Shown: positions 13,994 to 16,236 of the stretch, piece by piece
How the letters are laid out: every line of letters begins with the position of its first letter
Position numbering within the stretch: the first letter of the stretch is position 1
Source of the DNA: Patescibacteria group bacterium UBA5187
GTDB taxonomy: Bacteria > Patescibacteriota > Minisyncoccia > Phycocordibacterales > PALSA-1337
Reading direction: 5' to 3'
Length of the DNA: 16,236 bases
Assembly: GCA_002413065.1 (NCBI GenBank)
Contig: DHWH01000032.1
Span: forward strand, 22,273-38,508
Position numbers and translations under genes: made by a program
Notes under the pieces: model-generated
Seen by the model: the letters and a program-made list of their open reading frames with translations, nothing else
What the model was told of the DNA's origin: nothing
Databases searched by the model: none

Positions 13994-14386
13994 ATGACAA
14001 CCATGTCGGATGAATGTGCGGCAAATCTGATAAAGATCTTTGGATTATCAGGCAAGTCGCTTAGTTCTGGCGCTCAGGTAAAGATTGCGGAGGTTCAATC
14101 CGCTGCCTTGCTTCAGTTGAAGTGTGAAAGGGGGGTGATCAGCAAAGCTAACGCACGCAACCTCTTTGTTGCGCTGAGGAAAGCTATTGCGGAGACAATA
14201 GATAACGATTTCCTGAGATCATGTCCTGAGGTGCTCGAGTTACTTTGGGTCGCCAGTGAAAGGACAGGTTCCTTGAGGAATTACGTGCAGGGAGAGGTGG
14301 GCAATGTCCAACCCAGATCGTTTGAGGAAAAAAACCTGGTTACTCTTCTCGGACTGTTCCCGCAACCGGCACTTCAACCAGCTTAA
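13994..14386 (+). CDS. Hypothetical protein, 130 aa
   Basis: I do not recognise this protein. It is soluble and helical: LIKIFGLSGKSLSSGAQVKIAEVQSAALLQLKC, then NARNLFVALRKAIAETI, then SCPEVLELLWVASERTGSLRNYVQ, ending in a hydrophobic, proline-containing tail (LGLFPQPALQPA). It has three cysteines but no metal-binding pattern. The start is not secure. ATG 13994 has only GAAAG upstream, and an in-frame GTG at 13961 would add 11 basic residues. It has the best consensus promoter of the window and a clear terminator (14420-14442), so it is a single-gene unit, possibly highly transcribed. It diverges from the ATP-grasp gene. Confidence 0.65.
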   Translation: MTTMSDECAANLIKIFGLSGKSLSSGAQVKIAEVQSAALLQLKCERGVISKANARNLFVALRKAIAETIDNDFLRSCPEVLELLWVASERTGSLRNYVQGEVGNVQPRSFEEKNLVTLLGLFPQPALQPA

Positions 14387-14419
14387 TCTTAATCGCATCA
14401 TTGATATTCTTGATTCCGT

Positions 14420-14442
14420 CGTGCACAGTGCACGGCTTTTTT
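14420..14442 (+). terminator. Terminator after the 130-aa hypothetical gene
   Basis: CGTGCA (14420-14425), loop CAG and TGCACG (14429-14434) are followed by GC and T6 (14437-14442). Confidence 0.8.
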
Positions 14443-14470
14443 ATTACTTTTCTTTATTATCGCCCGGCCA

Positions 14471-14476
14471 TATACT
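14471..14476 (+). promoter_or_regulatory. -10 element of the DUF1653 gene
   Basis: TATACT ends 7 bases before the ATG at 14484, giving a leaderless or nearly leaderless mRNA. The -35 is not clear in the T-rich stretch after the terminator. Confidence 0.6.
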
Positions 14477-14483
14477 TATACAT

Positions 14484-14708
14484 ATGAAAATCAAACCCGG
14501 CATATACAAACACTCCAAAACCGGCAAGATGCACCGGGTGATCGGCATGGCCGTACATTCGGAGACGCTTGAGCCAATGGTTGTATACGAATCCTTATAT
14601 GACAACTCTATATCAAAAATGTGGGTTCGTCCGGCGTGTATGTTTGAAGAAATAGTAATGATTGAAGGGAAGCGGGTTCCGAGATTTGTGTTTGTTTCTG
14701 ATAAGTAA
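14484..14708 (+). CDS. DUF1653 family protein
   Basis: The protein has 74 residues and is nearly all one DUF1653 domain. PGIYKHSKTGKMHRVIGMAVHSETLEPMVVYESLYD fits the family pattern PGxYxHxKG..Y.V...A.HSET.E..VVY..LY. MWVRPACMFEEIV and KRVPRFVFV complete it. The function of the domain is unknown; it is a small SH3-like beta-barrel by reputation, often encoded alone. A longer frame opens at 14304, but it overlaps the previous gene and the terminator at 14420. The ATG at 14484 sits at the domain start with TATACT 7 bases upstream, so I prefer it. RsmI follows after a 31-base palindrome. Confidence 0.9.
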   Translation: MKIKPGIYKHSKTGKMHRVIGMAVHSETLEPMVVYESLYDNSISKMWVRPACMFEEIVMIEGKRVPRFVFVSDK

Positions 14709-14714
14709 GGTAGG

Positions 14715-14745
14715 AGGAAAGTGACGAAAATTTCGTCACTTTCCT
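14715..14745. repeat. Perfect 31-bp palindrome between the DUF1653 gene and rsmI
   Basis: All 15 base pairs around the central A14730 match (arms AGGAAAGTGACGAAA and its complement). As RNA it would form a 13-14-bp hairpin, but no T run follows (GTGTGTGCCC), so it is not a standard terminator. It ends 17 bases before the -10 of rsmI, so as DNA it could be an operator covering the -35 region. Confidence 0.7.
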
Positions 14746-14762
14746 GTGTGTGCCCAATGTGG

Positions 14763-14768
14763 TAATGT
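14763..14768 (+). promoter_or_regulatory. -10 element of rsmI
   Basis: TAATGT ends 6 bases before the ATG at 14775. The -35 position (14740-14745, TTTCCT) falls on the right arm of the palindrome. Confidence 0.5.
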
Positions 14769-14774
14769 CTCTGC

Positions 14775-15476
14775 ATGTCCATATTTTCAGTCGTGGCAAC
14801 TCCCATAGGCAACCTCGAAGACATCACGCTTCGGGCTTTGCGTGTATTACGCGAAGCGGATCTTATTTTGTGCGAGGATACCCGGATGACGAAACGTCTG
14901 CTCGACCGTCATGACATTCATGTAGCCACCAAGTCATATCACGCGCACAGCACATTATCGCGAAGCGAAGAGATCGTTCAATTGTTGCGTGACGGAAAAA
15001 AGGTAGCTTTGGTCTCCGATGCCGGGACTCCTGGTATTTCTGATCCGGGTTCCGAGCTCGTCCGATTCATTCGGGCAGATTTGGCTGAAGAGATCGCAAC
15101 TGGAGTTTTGAAAATAGAGTCAATTCCCGGTCCGTCCGCACTTACGGCAGCGCTGTCGATCGCCGGCGTTCCATGTGCCGATTTTACTTTCCTAGGGTTT
15201 TTGCCTCATAAAAAAGGAAGGGTGACGTTATTCAAAGAAATAGCGGCTGCGGAAAGAACGATGGTATTTTATGAATCGCCCCATCGGATTATGAAAACGC
15301 TGGAATCATTGAATTCCGTTTTGCAGGGAGAATCATCAGCCAAACACGTGACGATCTGTCGCGAGCTTACTAAAATGTTTGAAGAAGTCGTAAAAGGAAG
15401 TGCAGAACTGGTCTCCGGATACTTCAAGAAAAATCCCGATAAGATAAAAGGGGAGTTTGTAGTGATCGTGTCATAA
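14775..15476 (+). CDS. rsmI: 16S rRNA (cytidine(1402)-2'-O)-methyltransferase RsmI
   Basis: The protein has 233 residues. It belongs to the tetrapyrrole-methylase-like SAM fold: VVATPIGNLEDITLRALRVLREADLILCEDTRMTKRLL at the start, VALVSDAGTPGISDPGSELV (about 77-96), IPGPSALTAALSIAGVP, FLGFLPHKKGR, FYESPHRI and RELTKMFEEVVKGS. RsmI adds the 2'-O-methyl of m4Cm1402 in the decoding centre, and the target base is visible in this window at about 373. It is about 50 residues shorter than E. coli RsmI, missing the C-terminal extension, as is common in small genomes. No SD is present. It converges with the 145-aa gene on the minus strand. Confidence 0.96.
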   Translation: MSIFSVVATPIGNLEDITLRALRVLREADLILCEDTRMTKRLLDRHDIHVATKSYHAHSTLSRSEEIVQLLRDGKKVALVSDAGTPGISDPGSELVRFIRADLAEEIATGVLKIESIPGPSALTAALSIAGVPCADFTFLGFLPHKKGRVTLFKEIAAAERTMVFYESPHRIMKTLESLNSVLQGESSAKHVTICRELTKMFEEVVKGSAELVSGYFKKNPDKIKGEFVVIVS

Positions 15477-15486
15477 TCGTCGGAAT

Positions 15487-15514
15487 AAAAAAGCCGGGCA
15501 TTTCTGCCAACGGC
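15487..15514 (-). terminator. Terminator of the 145-aa hypothetical gene
   Basis: On the minus strand GCCG, a TT bulge, GGCA, loop GAAA, TGCC and CGGC (15493-15514) are followed by T6 (complement of 15487-15492). It lies 2 bases after the stop codon. On the plus strand, behind rsmI, the stem lacks a T run. Confidence 0.8.
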
Positions 15515-15516
15515 TG

Positions 15517-15954
15517 TCACTCAAGTCCTTTAGGCCACTCAGATTCCTTGAAGAGTTGCTCCACTCTCATAACATCAATTGGTCTGTGAGAAATGATCAG
15601 CGATTTTTTATCCGCATATCGGATGACAAGAACACCTTCGGGCATTCCTGGCCACTCGATTTTTGTCGAATTTCTCAAGACGAATCGCTGGAAATCTTCA
15701 GTGTAGCTGTAAGGTACCGCAACATCATACTTCGTAAAGAGTTCATCGCCGGGATCTTCTTGGTTCCAGACTCCTGCATGATAATACACAAGAGGCTTTA
15801 TTCTGAATGAAAATATGTTCCCGGATTCAATCCCGGGACTTTCAAGCAGTCCGGCGCACCACTGTTTGCGTACGGACATCCGCACGGCTGACTTTGATAT
15901 TCTGTATTGCCCCAGATCTGCTTCGGTCAGCGGAGAGTTAGTTGAGTTTTTCAT
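15517..15954 (-). CDS. Hypothetical protein, 145 aa
   Basis: I do not recognise this protein. It is soluble with an alternating beta pattern: FSFRIKPLVYYHAG, YDVAVPYSYTEDFQRFVLRN, GVLVIRYADKKSLIISHR, ending in a helix IDVMRVEQLFKESEW. The N-terminal segment (LGQYRISKSAVRMSVRKQWCAGLLES) is basic and helical. No membrane helix or catalytic motif is seen. ATG 15954 is preferred; a GTG at 15975 would add seven residues, but it lies only one base from the best -10 (TAGGAT, complement of 15977-15982, preceded by TGA). A terminator follows directly. It diverges from the membrane protein at 16006 across a compact 51-base double promoter. Confidence 0.65.
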   Translation of the reverse strand: MKNSTNSPLTEADLGQYRISKSAVRMSVRKQWCAGLLESPGIESGNIFSFRIKPLVYYHAGVWNQEDPGDELFTKYDVAVPYSYTEDFQRFVLRNSTKIEWPGMPEGVLVIRYADKKSLIISHRPIDVMRVEQLFKESEWPKGLE

Positions 15955-15976
15955 ACCTGCATTTTCTTCTGGCACT

Positions 15977-15982
15977 ATCCTA
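15977..15982 (-). promoter_or_regulatory. Extended -10 of the 145-aa hypothetical gene
   Basis: On the minus strand TGATAGGAT follows the TGN-hexamer form seen at other genes here. It lies 22 bases before ATG 15954, giving a leader of about 14 bases. Confidence 0.4.
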
Positions 15983-15993
15983 TCACCATGCGC

Positions 15994-15999
15994 TATAAT
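15994..15999 (+). promoter_or_regulatory. -10 element of the right-end membrane protein gene
   Basis: A perfect TATAAT ends 6 bases before the ATG at 16006. The -35 is weak (TGGCAC at 15970-15975). Confidence 0.65.
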
Positions 16000-16005
16000 G
16001 GCAAC

Positions 16006-16221
16006 ATGTCAAAAAGACAAATTATCATGTTGCTCGGAGTTTGGATCGCTATATTTCTTTTTCTAGGCTTTCCTTCGGCCTGGGAGGAGCTATTGGCTGT
16101 CGTGAGCGGAATCGTGATCATTGGAATTGCATATCGGATGGTACCAGAAGTCAAGATATCTGCAGGCCAGGAAGCGCACAAAGATATTCCATACGTGGAG
16201 CATAAAGCGGATACTATTACC
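16006..16221 (+). CDS. Membrane protein, 3' end missing
   Basis: The frame opens MSKRQIIMLLGVWIAIFLFLGF and is open to the window edge. A short basic start is followed by a membrane helix at about 6-22 and a second at about 30-45 (LLAVVSGIVIIGIAYRMV), then a polar segment (KISAGQEAHKDIPYVEHKAD). The two-helix hairpin with a charged tail suggests a small inner-membrane protein, but the family cannot be named. Genomic coding should be read only to 16221, because the last 15 bases match a sequencing adapter and the apparent end LSLIH is artefactual. The start is supported by TATAAT 6 bases upstream. Confidence 0.7.
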
Positions 16222-16236
16222 CTGTCTCTTATACAC
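16222..16236. other. Probable Tn5/Nextera adapter remnant at the contig end
   Basis: The final 15 bases, CTGTCTCTTATACAC, equal the first 15 of the Tn5 mosaic-end sequence CTGTCTCTTATACACATCT used in tagmentation libraries. A chance match at the exact contig end is very unlikely. Confidence 0.9.

Noticed and set aside
14444..14827. 127-codon minus-strand frame opposite the DUF1653 gene
   Set aside because: It crosses the 31-bp palindrome and the start of rsmI, and the plus strand has the conserved domain.
8366..15519. Alternative genetic code with TGA as glycine
   Set aside because: TGA ends three well-bounded genes at 8366, 9847 and 15517, and one of these stops overlaps the next start as ATGA. 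Standard bacterial code fits.

Overview
The window looks like a piece of a small-genome bacterium of the Patescibacteria/CPR type. This is an inference. It rests on a 16S rRNA gene with lineage-type deviations and no 23S gene behind it, a DUF5671-like membrane protein, compact genes with gaps of a few bases, short versions of several enzymes, and two tRNAs without an encoded CCA end. TGA is a stop codon in three genes (ends at 8366, 9847 and 15517), so the Gly-for-TGA code of Gracilibacteria/Absconditabacteria does not apply. I would not name a class.

Layout. 1-500 is the 3' third of 16S rRNA, followed by five stacked hairpins and a terminator (to 714). 732-1099 is a promoter, a 78-aa membrane protein and a hairpin. 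1150-1231 is tRNA-Leu(CAG). 1290-2992 holds a MOSC protein, a pterin-4a-carbinolamine dehydratase and a Nudix hydrolase. 3028-3100 is tRNA-Ile(GAT). 3164-6700 holds a DUF5671-like membrane protein, RadC, a 118-aa unknown and a divergent MurD-like ligase. On the minus strand, 6713-7603 is a fold-type-II PLP enzyme. A LysW-like zinc-ribbon protein (7732-7914, +) diverges from it. A minus-strand cell-wall operon runs 11672 to 7975: MraY, an Ate1/Bpt-like aminoacyltransferase-fold protein, an Mpl/MurC ligase and a 114-aa unknown. Upstream of it, also minus, are an ATP-grasp ligase and a NlpC/P60-like cysteine hydrolase (13808 to 11737). The right end holds a 130-aa unknown, a DUF1653 protein, RsmI, a 145-aa unknown (minus) and a truncated membrane protein. 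The last 15 bases match a Tn5/Nextera adapter and are probably not genomic.

The strongest signal is about gene expression. The 16S gene keeps helix 45 with its GGAA loop, but the bases after it do not contain CCTCC, so the anti-Shine-Dalgarno sequence seems to be lost. Thirteen of about nineteen protein genes have a -10-like hexamer 6-9 bases before the start codon (nine at exactly 6), so their mRNAs would begin at or next to the AUG. The two facts fit a bacterium that translates mainly leaderless mRNAs. The MOSC gene, with a perfect SD, is the exception and may be acquired.

A second theme is peptidoglycan and peptide-bond chemistry. MraY, an Mpl-like ligase, a MurD-like ligase with altered catalytic motifs, an aminoacyl-tRNA-transferase-fold protein, an ATP-grasp ligase, a NlpC/P60-like hydrolase and a PLP enzyme lie within 8.5 kb. 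The PLP and ATP-grasp genes share an almost identical 19-bp promoter box.
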